A stretch of 64,000 nt of DNA from Polaribacter aquimarinus. GTDB lineage: Bacteria > Bacteroidota > Bacteroidia > Flavobacteriales > Flavobacteriaceae. The position numbers and the translations under genes are program-made. The notes below the pieces were generated by a model. The model worked only from the letters and a program-made list of their open reading frames with translations, was not told where the DNA came from and made no database searches. Shown here one piece after another: positions 38,007 through 46,458 of the stretch (position 1 is its first letter; each line of letters starts with the position of its first letter). The stretch spans positions 1 through 64,000 of the forward strand of contig NZ_QFFG01000005.1 of the NCBI RefSeq assembly GCF_003129485.1. Reading direction: 5' to 3'.

Positions 38007-39041
38007 ATGGATAAATCTGATAAAATTATAGTTGGTATTTCAATTGGAGATTTAAATGGAATTGGAGTAGAGGTAATTCTTAAAACCTTCCAAGATAAGA
38101 GAATGTTGGATTTTTGTACTCCTGTTATATTTGGAAGTACTAAAGTAGTTTCATATCATAAAAAAGCCTTAAAATTAGAGGTTCCTGTACATGGGATTAC
38201 TTCTCTTAATCAAATAAATCGTAATAAAATAAATATTATGAATATTTGGAAAGAAGAAGTTGAAATAGACTTAGGGAAAGCCACTAAAGTATCTGGATTA
38301 TATGCAGCTAAATCTTTAACTTCTTCAGTTAAGAGTCTAAAAGAGGGTAAAGTAGATGTTTTATTAACGGGGCCAATTAATAAAGAAACAATCCAATCAG
38401 AGGATTTTAATTTTCCAGGACATACCGAGTACTTAGAAGCAAATTTAGAAGGAAAAAGCTTAATGATTTTAATGACTAATAAATTAAGAATTGGTTTAAT
38501 AACAGGTCATATTCCTATTTCTAAAGTTGCAGAATCTATAACTCCAGAGTTAATCAAGGAAAAAGTATTTACAATGCATAATTCATTGTGTCAAGATTTT
38601 GGAATTAATAAACCAAAAATTGCTGTTTTAGCTTTGAATCCTCACTGTGGAGATAAGGGGGTAATTGGTAAAGAGGACGATGAAATAATAAAACCAACAA
38701 TAGAAGAAATTGCAGCATCAGGTAAGTTAGTGTATGGACCTTACGCGGCTGATGGTTTTTTTGGTTCAGAAACATACAAACAGTTTGATGGTGTTTTAGC
38801 AACTTATCACGATCAAGGTTTAGCACCTTTTAAGGCTTTGTCTTTTGGAAACGGTGTAAATTATACCGCAGGACTTAAAGAGGTTAGAACTTCTCCAGAT
38901 CATGGAACTGGTTTTGATATTGCTGGTAAAAACTTAGCAAACCCATCATCTTTTAAAGAAGCATTATTTACTGCTATTCAAGTTTTTAATGTTAGAAAAG
39001 AATATATAGAACTCACAAAAAATCGGCTTTTAGTGAAGTAA
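38007..39041 (+). CDS. pdxA: 4-hydroxythreonine-4-phosphate dehydrogenase
   Basis: NAD-dependent step of DXP-dependent vitamin B6 synthesis. 344 residues from the ATG at 38007 (an upstream TTG at 37971 overlaps the promoter). Visible features are VGISIGDLNGIGVEVI at the start, LLTGPINKETI, and the metal-binding histidines in FPGHTEYLE, LNPHCGDKG and ATYHDQGLAPFK, followed by FGNGVNYTAGL. First of a plus-strand run that continues into yceD-rpmF. Confidence 0.94.
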   Translation: MDKSDKIIVGISIGDLNGIGVEVILKTFQDKRMLDFCTPVIFGSTKVVSYHKKALKLEVPVHGITSLNQINRNKINIMNIWKEEVEIDLGKATKVSGLYAAKSLTSSVKSLKEGKVDVLLTGPINKETIQSEDFNFPGHTEYLEANLEGKSLMILMTNKLRIGLITGHIPISKVAESITPELIKEKVFTMHNSLCQDFGINKPKIAVLALNPHCGDKGVIGKEDDEIIKPTIEEIAASGKLVYGPYAADGFFGSETYKQFDGVLATYHDQGLAPFKALSFGNGVNYTAGLKEVRTSPDHGTGFDIAGKNLANPSSFKEALFTAIQVFNVRKEYIELTKNRLLVK

Positions 39042-39061
39042 AATTCTTTTTAAAGAAAAGA

Positions 39062-39090
39062 TTGTAAAATAATATTTTTTTATATCTTTG
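39062..39090 (+). promoter_or_regulatory. Promoter of the yceD-rpmF operon
   Basis: TTG (39062-39064), 18 nt, TATCTTTG (39083-39090), 22 nt before the start codon. Confidence 0.65.
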
Positions 39091-39112
39091 CACGCTCAAT
39101 TGATGTTTGGTA

Positions 39113-39649
39113 ATGAAAGACTTAAAGCAATTCAACATACAGTTTGTAGGATTAAAAGAAGGAAGTCATTTATTTGAATATGAAATTGACAATGCGTTCT
39201 TTGAAACTTACAATTTTGATGAGTATAATAGTTCATCAATTAAAGTATCATTAGATTTTATAAAAAAGAGTACATTATTCGAGTTAACTTTTACAGCTAA
39301 AGGTTTTGTAGAAGTGCCATGTGATGTTACTAGTGAATTTTATAATCAAGAAATAGATTCAAATTTACCTTTAGTTGTAAAATTTGGACCAGAATTTAAT
39401 GATGATAATGAGGAAATTTTAATTTTACCTCATGAAGCTTATGAATTTAATGTGGCTCAGTTTATTTATGAAATGATAGTTTTATCAGTACCAAATAAAA
39501 GAGTTCATCCAGGTGTATTAGATGGGACAATGGAGTCGAAAGCATTAAATAAGTTAAAAGAATTAGAAATAAAAGAAAAAAAAGCTGTTGAAGAAACAGA
39601 CCCTAGATGGGATAAATTAAAGAATTTAATAACAGAAAAAAAGACATAA
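39113..39649 (+). CDS. yceD: YceD family protein (DUF177)
   Basis: 178 residues from the ATG at 39113. A beta-rich N-terminal part is followed by CDVTSEF and the family signature VDLT-like strand region, then the conserved helix [20 protein letters not shown] (about 120-139). It ends with [11 protein letters not shown], the typical DUF177 C-terminal motif. DUF177 genes are widely found directly upstream of rpmF, as here (2-nt gap), and the protein has been linked to 23S rRNA maturation. Usual motif cysteines are reduced to one. Confidence 0.85.
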   Translation: MKDLKQFNIQFVGLKEGSHLFEYEIDNAFFETYNFDEYNSSSIKVSLDFIKKSTLFELTFTAKGFVEVPCDVTSEFYNQEIDSNLPLVVKFGPEFNDDNEEILILPHEAYEFNVAQFIYEMIVLSVPNKRVHPGVLDGTMESKALNKLKELEIKEKKAVEETDPRWDKLKNLITEKKT

Positions 39650-39650
39650 A

Positions 39651-39845
39651 ATGGCACATCCTAAAAGAAAGATATCTAAAACAAGAAGAGATAAAAGGAG
39701 AACACATTATAAAGCATCAGCTCAACAAATTGCTACAGATCCAACTACAGGAGAAGCGCATTTATACCACAGAGCTCACTGGCATGAAGGTAAATTATAC
39801 TACAGAGGTCAGGTAGTATTAGAATCAGCAGCAGCAGAAGCATAA
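39651..39845 (+). CDS. rpmF: 50S ribosomal protein L32
   Basis: 64 residues starting [20 protein letters not shown], the hallmark of L32. The zinc-ligand cysteines of C+ forms are absent; [17 protein letters not shown] replaces the region, so it is a zinc-free type as in other Bacteroidota. Cotranscribed with yceD. Confidence 0.97.
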   Translation: MAHPKRKISKTRRDKRRTHYKASAQQIATDPTTGEAHLYHRAHWHEGKLYYRGQVVLESAAAEA

Positions 39846-39862
39846 ACAATTAAAAAGATTGT

Positions 39863-39890
39863 AAAAAACCCTCATTTTTGAGGGTTTTTT
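39863..39890 (+). terminator. Terminator after rpmF
   Basis: 12-bp stem AAAAAACCCTCA / TGAGGGTTTTTT with a TTTT loop and further T residues. Confidence 0.9.
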
Positions 39891-39998
39891 TGCGTTTTTT
39901 AGGCAAAACTTACACGAATAGGTTAATTTTGCCGTAAAAGGTGAAATAATTTTCATTACTTTTGACTATTCTAAATTTTTAGATATTAAACCACTATT

Positions 39999-40994
39999 AT
40001 GACTAAAATCACTGCAGCAATTACAGCAGTAGGGAAATATGTTCCTGAGTATGTATTAACCAACAAAGAGTTGGAAACCTTTGTAGATACAAATGATGAG
40101 TGGATTACCACAAGAACAGGGATCAAAGAAAGAAGAATTTTAAAAGGAGAAGGTTTAGGTACTTCTTATATGGCTATTAAAGCAGCTGAAGAATTGCTTC
40201 AGAAATCTTCAACACAAGCATCAGAAATAGATTTGGTAATAGTTGCTACTGCAACGCCTGATTTACCAGTTGCTTCTACAGCAGCTTATGTAGCATCGGA
40301 AATAGGAGCTACAAATGCTTTTGGTTATGATTTACAAGCTGCATGTTCAAGCTTTTTGTATGGAATGTCTACGGCAGCAAGCTATATTGAGTCAGGTAGA
40401 TATAAGAAAGTGTTGTTAATTGGTGCCGATAAAATGTCATCAATTATCGATTATAAAGATAGAGCAACTTGTATTATTTTTGGAGATGGAGCAGGAGCTG
40501 CATTATTTGAACCTAATACAGAAGGTTTAGGTTTGCAAGATGAATTTTTAAGAAGTGATGGAATTGGTAGAGATTTTTTAAGAATAGAAGCTGGAGGTTC
40601 TTTAATGCCACCAACCATTAAAACTGTTGAGCAGAAAAAGCATTATGTTTACCAAGAAGGTAGAACAGTATTTAAATATGCGGTTTCTAATATGGCGGAT
40701 GTTGCAGAAAAAATGTTAACTAGAAATAATCTTACAGAAGCAGACATACAATGGTTAGTAGCCCATCAGGCAAATAAAAGAATAATTGAAGCTACCGCAA
40801 ATAGAGTAGGAGTTTCTGGTGAAAAAGTAATGATGAATATCCATAAATATGGAAATACAACTTCAGCAACTTTACCACTTTTATTGGCAGATTACGAAAA
40901 TCAATTAAAAAAAGGAGATAATTTAATTTTTGCTGCATTTGGCGGTGGTTTTACTTGGGGAGCTGCTTTCGTTAAATGGGCATATAATTCATAA
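39999..40994 (+). CDS. fabH: Beta-ketoacyl-ACP synthase III
   Basis: Starts fatty-acid synthesis by condensing an acyl-CoA with malonyl-ACP. 331 residues with the catalytic Cys in DLQAACSSFLYGM (about residue 113), His in WLVAHQANKRI and Asn in HKYGNTTSATLPLLL. A -7 box TACTTTTG is at 39957-39964. It is followed by accB and accC, so this cluster makes and uses malonyl-CoA. Confidence 0.95.
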   Translation: MTKITAAITAVGKYVPEYVLTNKELETFVDTNDEWITTRTGIKERRILKGEGLGTSYMAIKAAEELLQKSSTQASEIDLVIVATATPDLPVASTAAYVASEIGATNAFGYDLQAACSSFLYGMSTAASYIESGRYKKVLLIGADKMSSIIDYKDRATCIIFGDGAGAALFEPNTEGLGLQDEFLRSDGIGRDFLRIEAGGSLMPPTIKTVEQKKHYVYQEGRTVFKYAVSNMADVAEKMLTRNNLTEADIQWLVAHQANKRIIEATANRVGVSGEKVMMNIHKYGNTTSATLPLLLADYENQLKKGDNLIFAAFGGGFTWGAAFVKWAYNS

Positions 40995-41019
40995 ATTCAA
41001 CAACTAAATAATAAGAAAC

Positions 41020-41499
41020 ATGGATATTAAAGAAATTCAAAATCTTATAAAATTTGTAGCAAAATCTGGCGCAAGCGAGGTTAAGTTAGAAATGGAAGAT
41101 GTAAAAATTACAATTAGAACGGGTTCTGGAAAAACAGAAACAACTATTGTTCAAGCTGCACCAATAGCTAATATGCCACAAGCAGCACCTGTAGCACCTA
41201 CACAAGTAGCAACTCCGGTTGAGCCAGCTGCTCCAAAAGTAGAGAATGATGATTCTAAGTATATTACTGTAAAGTCTCCAATCATTGGTACTTTTTATAG
41301 AAAACCATCTCCAGATAAACCAAATTTTGTAGAAGTAGGTTCAGATATTAGTGTTGGTGATACAGTATGTGTTATCGAAGCAATGAAATTATTTAATGAG
41401 ATAGAATCTGAAGTTTCTGGTAAAATTGTTAAAGTTTTAGTAGATGATTCTTCTCCAGTAGAGTTTGATCAACCTTTATTTTTAGTTGATCCTTCATAA
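41020..41499 (+). CDS. accB: Biotin carboxyl carrier protein of acetyl-CoA carboxylase
   Basis: 159 residues: an N-terminal helical segment, an Ala/Pro/Val-rich flexible linker (about 45-72), and the C-terminal biotinyl domain with the biotinylated Lys in CVIEAMKLFNEIES (about residue 125). It carries the carboxyl group between AccC and the carboxyltransferase. 25 nt after fabH. Confidence 0.96.
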   Translation: MDIKEIQNLIKFVAKSGASEVKLEMEDVKITIRTGSGKTETTIVQAAPIANMPQAAPVAPTQVATPVEPAAPKVENDDSKYITVKSPIIGTFYRKPSPDKPNFVEVGSDISVGDTVCVIEAMKLFNEIESEVSGKIVKVLVDDSSPVEFDQPLFLVDPS

Positions 41500-41580
41500 T
41501 AAAGAGTTTATATTTTTAGAGTTCAGATTTTAGATTTTCTAGCTCAAAACTCAAAACTCATCATTTAATACTCTTAAATT

Positions 41581-42921
41581 ATGTTCAAAAAAATATTAAT
41601 TGCCAATAGAGGTGAAATAGCACTTCGTGTTATTAGAACCTGTAGAGAAATGGGCATAAAAACTGTAGCTGTTTATTCTAAAGCAGATGAAGAAAGTTTG
41701 CATGTTAGATTTGCAGACGAAGCGGTTTGTATTGGCCCCGCTCCAAGTTCTGAATCGTATTTGAAAATGCCTAATATTATTGCCGCTGCAGAAATTACTA
41801 ATGCAGATGCAATTCATCCTGGTTACGGATTTTTATCTGAAAATGCTAAATTTTCTAATTTGTGTGAAGAGCATAATATTAAATTTATTGGTGCATCCGG
41901 AAAAATGATAGACCAAATGGGAGACAAAGCCAATGCAAAATCTACTATGATTGCAGCTGGAGTGCCATGTGTACCAGGGTCTGAAGGTGTTATTGCCGAT
42001 TTTGAAGAATGTGAAAAATTAGCAATAGAAACAGGTTATCCTGTGATGTTAAAAGCTTCTGCTGGTGGTGGTGGTAAAGGAATGCGTGCTGTATGGAAGC
42101 CAGAAGATTTAAAAGATGCATGGGAATCTGCAAGACAAGAGAGTAAAGCTGCTTTTGGTAATAATGATATGTATATGGAAAAGCTGATTGAAGAGCCTAG
42201 ACATATTGAGATTCAAATTGTAGGGGATTCATTCGGAAAAGCTTGCCATTTATCAGAAAGAGATTGTTCTGTTCAGAGACGTCATCAAAAATTAACAGAA
42301 GAAACACCTTCTCCTTTTATGACGGATAATCTAAGAGATAAAATGGGAGAAGCTGCTGTAAAAGCTGCTGAATATATTAAATATGAAGGTGCTGGAACAG
42401 TAGAGTTTTTAGTTGATAAACATAGAAACTTCTACTTTATGGAAATGAATACTCGTATTCAAGTAGAGCACCCAATTACAGAAGAAGTTGTAAACTATGA
42501 TTTGATTAGAGAGCAAATTCTAGTTGCTGCTGGAGTTCCAATTTCAGGAAAGAATTATTACCCGCAAATGCACTCTATAGAATGTAGAATTAATGCAGAA
42601 GATCCTTATAATAATTTTAGACCAGCACCTGGAAAAATAACTACTTTTCATGCCCCAGGAGGTCATGGAGTTAGAATAGATACGCATGTTTATGCAGGAT
42701 ATATGATACCTCCAAATTATGATTCTATGATTGCTAAATTGATTACTACTGCTCAAACTAGAGAAGAAGCAATTAATAAAATGAAACGAGCTTTAGATGA
42801 ATTTGTAATTGAAGGAATAAAAACAACTATACCTTTTCATAGACAATTAATGGATCACCCAGATTATGTTTCTGGAAATTATACGACTAAGTTTATGGAA
42901 GATTTCGAAATGCAATCTTAA
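41581..42921 (+). CDS. accC: Biotin carboxylase of acetyl-CoA carboxylase
   Basis: ATP-grasp enzyme that carboxylates biotin on AccB. 446 residues: [20 protein letters not shown] start, the glycine-rich ATP loop [14 protein letters not shown] (about 159-172), ECRINAEDP, and [16 protein letters not shown] (about 286). Normal length. The 81-nt gap to accB holds tandem heptamers (AGATTTT twice, CTCAAAA twice) but no terminator. Confidence 0.97.
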   Translation: MFKKILIANRGEIALRVIRTCREMGIKTVAVYSKADEESLHVRFADEAVCIGPAPSSESYLKMPNIIAAAEITNADAIHPGYGFLSENAKFSNLCEEHNIKFIGASGKMIDQMGDKANAKSTMIAAGVPCVPGSEGVIADFEECEKLAIETGYPVMLKASAGGGGKGMRAVWKPEDLKDAWESARQESKAAFGNNDMYMEKLIEEPRHIEIQIVGDSFGKACHLSERDCSVQRRHQKLTEETPSPFMTDNLRDKMGEAAVKAAEYIKYEGAGTVEFLVDKHRNFYFMEMNTRIQVEHPITEEVVNYDLIREQILVAAGVPISGKNYYPQMHSIECRINAEDPYNNFRPAPGKITTFHAPGGHGVRIDTHVYAGYMIPPNYDSMIAKLITTAQTREEAINKMKRALDEFVIEGIKTTIPFHRQLMDHPDYVSGNYTTKFMEDFEMQS

Positions 42922-42948
42922 GTAAAGATTTAGTTTTAAAATTATATT

Positions 42949-42986
42949 AAAAATAGAGAATACGTTAAGTGTTCTCTATTTTTTTT
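42949..42986 (+). terminator. Terminator after accC
   Basis: 12-bp stem AAAAATAGAGAA / TTCTCTATTTTT (42949-42960, 42972-42983) with an 11-nt loop and a T-run. It ends 25 nt before the Lrp gene. Confidence 0.85.
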
Positions 42987-43010
42987 ATCTTTAAGGTTAA
43001 AGATAGAAAG

Positions 43011-43460
43011 ATGAAAATAGACGGAATCGACAAGAAAATAATCAGAAGTTTAGTAAAAGATGCTAGAATTCCTATTTTAACAATTGCTAGAGAAGTGGGT
43101 ATATCTGGGGCTGCAATTCATCAGAGGTTAAGAAAATTAGAGAAAGCAAAGTTGATTCATGGGTATCATATGAAAATTAATCATTCATCAATTGGTTATG
43201 ATACAACTTCTTTTGTAGGGATTCATTTAGAGCCAGTAGCAGTTTTATCATCAATAATTAAAAGGCTAAAAGAAATTCCAGAAGTACTTGAAAGTCATTA
43301 TACCACTGGTGATTATTCAATTTTTATAAAAATAATGTGTAAGAATAATCAAGATTTAATACGCATTTTAGAAACTAAAATTCAACAGATAAAAGGAGTA
43401 TCTAAAATTGAAACTTTTATTTCTTTAGAGCAACAAATTGATAGACAAATACATATATAA
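43011..43460 (+). CDS. Lrp/AsnC-family transcription regulator
   Basis: 149 residues from the ATG at 43011 (an upstream frame start at 42969 lies in the terminator). N-terminal helix-turn-helix (KKIIRSLVKDARIPILTIAR, then VGISGAAIHQRLRKLEKAKL) and a C-terminal RAM/ACT-like ligand domain (about 70-149; GIHLEPVAVLSSIIKRLKEI). The family usually senses amino acids. Its ligand is unknown; the neighbours give no direct clue. Confidence 0.9.
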   Translation: MKIDGIDKKIIRSLVKDARIPILTIAREVGISGAAIHQRLRKLEKAKLIHGYHMKINHSSIGYDTTSFVGIHLEPVAVLSSIIKRLKEIPEVLESHYTTGDYSIFIKIMCKNNQDLIRILETKIQQIKGVSKIETFISLEQQIDRQIHI

Positions 43461-43583
43461 AATAAAGTTAACCATAATTATTTTACCGTTTAACGAGTTT
43501 TTTAAACAGATAAACTAAGTTTTATCTCTACTTCTTTTTTTTAGTTCATTTTTACATTGTAAAAGAAATAATTGTTGTAATAA

Positions 43584-43991
43584 ATGAAATCCCTCTCTAT
43601 TTTACTAATTGATGATGATGCTATAGAAAGAATGAAGTTTAAACAGGTTTGTGAAAAGAATAATTTTTCTTGTTCTATTTTGGAAGCCGAAAATGGTAAT
43701 GAAGCCTTAGAGTTTTTAAATAACACTGAAAATTCTTTTGATATAGTAATATCAGATTTGCAAATGCCAAAAATGGATGGTTTAGAGCTTCTTAAAAGTG
43801 TTAGAAATATCAATAGGATAAAAAATATTCCAATGATTATTATGTCTAACTCTCAAGACAAAAATCATTTAAAAAAATGTTACGAATATGGAATTTCTGG
43901 TTACTTTACAAAACCAGCTAGTTTTTCTAAATATTCGAAGAAAGTTGTATCATTGCTTAAATATTGGAAAAGAAATGAACTTATTTCATAA
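43584..43991 (+). CDS. Stand-alone response-regulator receiver (REC) protein
   Basis: 135 residues, only a CheY-like domain: acidic pocket LLIDDDAIERMKF, phospho-acceptor Asp in IVISDLQMPKMDGLELL (about residue 56), switch Ser/Thr in IIMSNSQD and Lys in YFTKPASF. No output domain. It is followed in 20 nt by an Hpt protein and then a LytTR regulator, so the three probably pass phosphate among themselves. Confidence 0.9.
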   Translation: MKSLSILLIDDDAIERMKFKQVCEKNNFSCSILEAENGNEALEFLNNTENSFDIVISDLQMPKMDGLELLKSVRNINRIKNIPMIIMSNSQDKNHLKKCYEYGISGYFTKPASFSKYSKKVVSLLKYWKRNELIS

Positions 43992-44011
43992 TTTATATTC
44001 GATTTACTAAG

Positions 44012-44326
44012 ATGGAATCTCCTAATTTAAATTACATAAAAGAACTCTCAGGAGGTGATTTAGCTTTTGAAGAAAGTATTTTATTGGTTTTAAAAAAAGA
44101 GTTTCCAGAAGAGTTCACCCTCTTTAAAAATAACTTTCAAGCCAAAAACTACCAAGAAGCGGCTAATAATGTTCATAAAATAAAACATAAAATTAGCATT
44201 CTTGGAATGACTAAAAGCTTAAAAGTAGCTTCTGCATTTGAAAAAGAGTTAAGAAATGGAAAAACCAAACTAAATTCTAACTTTTTAAATATTCTTGATA
44301 AAATTCATGTATATTTAGGGAGTTAA
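44012..44326 (+). CDS. Histidine phosphotransfer (Hpt) domain protein
   Basis: 104 residues, all helix, with the Hpt core AANNVHKIKHKISILGM (about residues 49-65). The His in VHKIKHK is the likely phospho-acceptor, followed by the usual Lys and Gly positions. It lies between a REC-only protein and a LytTR regulator, which is the position of a phosphorelay intermediate. The cognate sensor kinase is not in the cluster. Confidence 0.75.
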   Translation: MESPNLNYIKELSGGDLAFEESILLVLKKEFPEEFTLFKNNFQAKNYQEAANNVHKIKHKISILGMTKSLKVASAFEKELRNGKTKLNSNFLNILDKIHVYLGS

Positions 44327-44344
44327 ATTTACCTCTAAATTACT

Positions 44345-45049
44345 ATGGATTGTATAATAATAGATGATGATGCTACTGCTAGACTAATTATAAGGCAGTT
44401 ATGTAATAACTCTAATCAGGTTACTGTTATAGAGGAATTTGAATCTGCAATTAATGCAATTAAATATTTAAATTCTAATGATATCGATGTTATATTTTTA
44501 GATATTCATATGCCAAGTTTTTCTGGTTTCGATTTTATTCAGACCCTAAAATCTCCACCTAAAATAGTACTTACTACATCTGACAAAAACTTTGCCTTAG
44601 AAGCTTTTGAGTATGAATGTGTAGTTGATTATTTAGTGAAACCTATTACTAAGGAAAGGTTTGAAAAATCACTACACAAACTATCAAATTTTGAGACAGT
44701 TAAAGTTTCTGCTAAAGAAACTACTTCTAAAGATGAGAATAGTTTTATCTATGTGAGTGTAGATAGAAGGCTAGTTAAAATTAATATACCTGATATTTAT
44801 TATATAGAAGCTAAAGGAGATTATATTAGCATTAAAACTGCACAGAAAAATTACATTGTTCACTCGACACTAAAAAAAATTGAAGATAAATTACCTTCTT
44901 CTTTATTTATTAGAATTCACCGTTCTTTTGTGATTAATATTTCAGAAATCGTAGATATAGAAGATAACAGTGTTGTAATTCAGAAAAGTGTTATCCCTAT
45001 TAGCAGATCTAATAAGGGAGAATTAATGAAAAGATTAAATCTTTTATAA
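44345..45049 (+). CDS. LytTR-family response regulator
   Basis: 234 residues: REC domain (IIIDDDATARLII at the start; phospho-Asp in VIFLDIHMPSFSGFDF, about residue 56; Lys in YLVKPITKE), then a LytTR DNA-binding domain (about 130-234; INIPDIYYIEAKGDYISI, LFIRIHRSFVINISEI). LytTR domains bind pairs of direct repeats. Such a pair (21-nt period) lies 17 nt behind the gene, in front of a possible small-RNA promoter. Confidence 0.93.
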   Translation: MDCIIIDDDATARLIIRQLCNNSNQVTVIEEFESAINAIKYLNSNDIDVIFLDIHMPSFSGFDFIQTLKSPPKIVLTTSDKNFALEAFEYECVVDYLVKPITKERFEKSLHKLSNFETVKVSAKETTSKDENSFIYVSVDRRLVKINIPDIYYIEAKGDYISIKTAQKNYIVHSTLKKIEDKLPSSLFIRIHRSFVINISEIVDIEDNSVVIQKSVIPISRSNKGELMKRLNLL

Positions 45050-45065
45050 AACCTTCACCGACAGA

Positions 45066-45098
45066 AAAATCCCATTCACCTTTATTAAAATCCCATTC
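45066..45098 (+). promoter_or_regulatory. Direct repeat pair, candidate LytTR binding site
   Basis: AAAATCCCATTC occurs at 45066-45077 and again at 45087-45098, a period of exactly 21 nt, about two helix turns. It lies just behind the LytTR gene and 36 nt upstream of a TATCTTTG box. LytTR proteins typically bind direct repeats on one face of the DNA; binding here is inferred. Confidence 0.45.
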
Positions 45099-45133
45099 GT
45101 CGAAACTTATTAAAATTACTTCTATTAGCGTAG

Positions 45134-45141
45134 TATCTTTG
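45134..45141 (+). promoter_or_regulatory. -7 promoter box in the gap behind the LytTR gene
   Basis: TATCTTTG, exact TAnnTTTG match. No protein gene follows on this strand before the terminator at 45225. Confidence 0.5.
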
Positions 45142-45145
45142 ATAT

Positions 45146-45257
45146 ATAATTAATGGTAATAGTTAATTAAAGTTTAGGTTAATTATATTACAATCATAAG
45201 TTGGGGGATTTATAGATTGAATAGAAAGAGTTGGTAGAAACTACCAACTCTTTTTTT
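45146..45257 (+). ncRNA. Candidate small RNA
   Basis: Between the -7 box and a strong terminator lie about 110 nt without a usable frame; the only ATG gives five codons. They hold a 10-bp inverted repeat (45144-45153 with 45179-45188), then CAATC / GATTG (45191-45195, 45215-45219) enclosing a GGGGG run, then the terminator hairpin. Three successive hairpins between promoter and terminator suggest a structured transcript. The start is estimated. Alternatively it is the orphaned 5' leader of a lost small gene, because the G-run context resembles the leader of the PIDGG-tailed gene at 37195. Confidence 0.35.
45225..45257. terminator. Terminator, shared by the small transcript and the DUF1501 gene
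   Basis: 13-bp stem AAAGAGTTGGTAG / CTACCAACTCTTT with an AAA loop and T-run on the plus strand. The right end touches the stop codon of the convergent DUF1501 gene. The U-run on the minus strand is weaker. Confidence 0.8.
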
Positions 45258-46446
45258 ATATAAAATGAAGTTTACTGTATGATTTGTTTAAAATAGAAGC
45301 GTCTTCTACTTTTAGCCATTTGTCTAAAATAGTTGCATAAATAGATCTAAAATCTACAGTATGTATTAAATCTCCATTTTTATCTAAATTAGAAAGGTTA
45401 GGAGCATCGTTATAAAATCCTTTTTTATTTAAGTTTTTTCCAACTATAAAAACATTATTAGCAGCTCCATGATCAGTACCTCCAGCAGCATTTTGTTTTA
45501 CTCTTCTCCCAAATTCAGAAAAAGTAAGAATTAAGGTATCTTTAAAAGTATCATTTTTCTGTAAGTCTTTAACAAAGATCTCTAAAGATTCGGAATATGT
45601 TTTTAAAAGGGCTTTTTGCCTATTTATTTGTCCAGCATGAGTATCAAAACCACCCATAGAAACATAGTAAACTTTTGTGTCTAGATGAGAGTTTATAAAT
45701 TCTGCTATAGTTTTTAACTGCTTTCCAAAAGGGTTATTCGGATAGTTAGATTTGCTTTGATATGTTTTAGAAGTATCGTAAATATATTTGGCTGATGAAT
45801 TTGCCTCTATCATTGTTTTGTATAAATACCCTAGGTTATGCTCGCTTAGATGTTCATTTGTTTGTTTCTGTAAAATTTTTTTAAAATAAGGGGTTCTTAC
45901 ATTATTGTATAAAATTTTAGCATTTTTAGTTGCAATGCCGTTAATTGATTTTCCTTTCATTATTAAGGATAAGCTATCATCAATTTCAATTCCTGAATAA
46001 GAATTTTTTCCGTAAGCTTCTATAAATCTACCTAACCAACCAGAACTTAAATATTCTTCAGAATTACTTGCGGTATGCCAAATATCTGTAGATCTAAAAT
46101 GTGATCTATTAGGGTTTGGGTATCCTACATTATTAATAATAGATAAATACCCTTGGTCATATAAATTTTTAAGTGGAGCTAAATTTTTATGAAAACCTAA
46201 TTCACTTGTTGCTTTTATAAGGTTGTTTTGCTTGATAGATATTTGAGGCCTATTTTTATAATATAAGTCATTTGTGTAAGGTATAATAGAATTTAATCCA
46301 TCATTTCCACCTGATAATTGTATGATAACTAATTTTTTATGACCTAAACTATTTTTAGTTACATTTTCAAAAGCTTTCACAAAATTAGGTACAAAAAATA
46401 AACTACTAGCTAGTGTACTATGTTTTAAAAAATCTCTTCTTTTCAT
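45256..46446 (-). CDS. DUF1501 family protein, Tat-exported
   Basis: 396 residues. KRRDFLKHSTLASSLFF is a twin-arginine (RRxFLK) signal. The mature part has the DUF1501 features VIIQLSGGNDGLNSIIPY, NRSHFRSTDIWHTA, YYVSMGGFDTHAGQ and TFSEFGRRVKQNAAGGTDHG, which resemble the alkaline-phosphatase/sulfatase fold. It follows the DUF1800 gene by 12 nt; the two families are commonly paired. The substrate is unknown. Confidence 0.9.
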   Translation of the reverse strand: MKRRDFLKHSTLASSLFFVPNFVKAFENVTKNSLGHKKLVIIQLSGGNDGLNSIIPYTNDLYYKNRPQISIKQNNLIKATSELGFHKNLAPLKNLYDQGYLSIINNVGYPNPNRSHFRSTDIWHTASNSEEYLSSGWLGRFIEAYGKNSYSGIEIDDSLSLIMKGKSINGIATKNAKILYNNVRTPYFKKILQKQTNEHLSEHNLGYLYKTMIEANSSAKYIYDTSKTYQSKSNYPNNPFGKQLKTIAEFINSHLDTKVYYVSMGGFDTHAGQINRQKALLKTYSESLEIFVKDLQKNDTFKDTLILTFSEFGRRVKQNAAGGTDHGAANNVFIVGKNLNKKGFYNDAPNLSNLDKNGDLIHTVDFRSIYATILDKWLKVEDASILNKSYSKLHFI

Positions 46447-46458
46447 TTTAAAAGATGT

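Noticed and set aside
45152..45169. Five-codon ATG frame in the small transcript behind the LytTR gene
   Set aside because: Too short to support as a peptide and without any biased composition.
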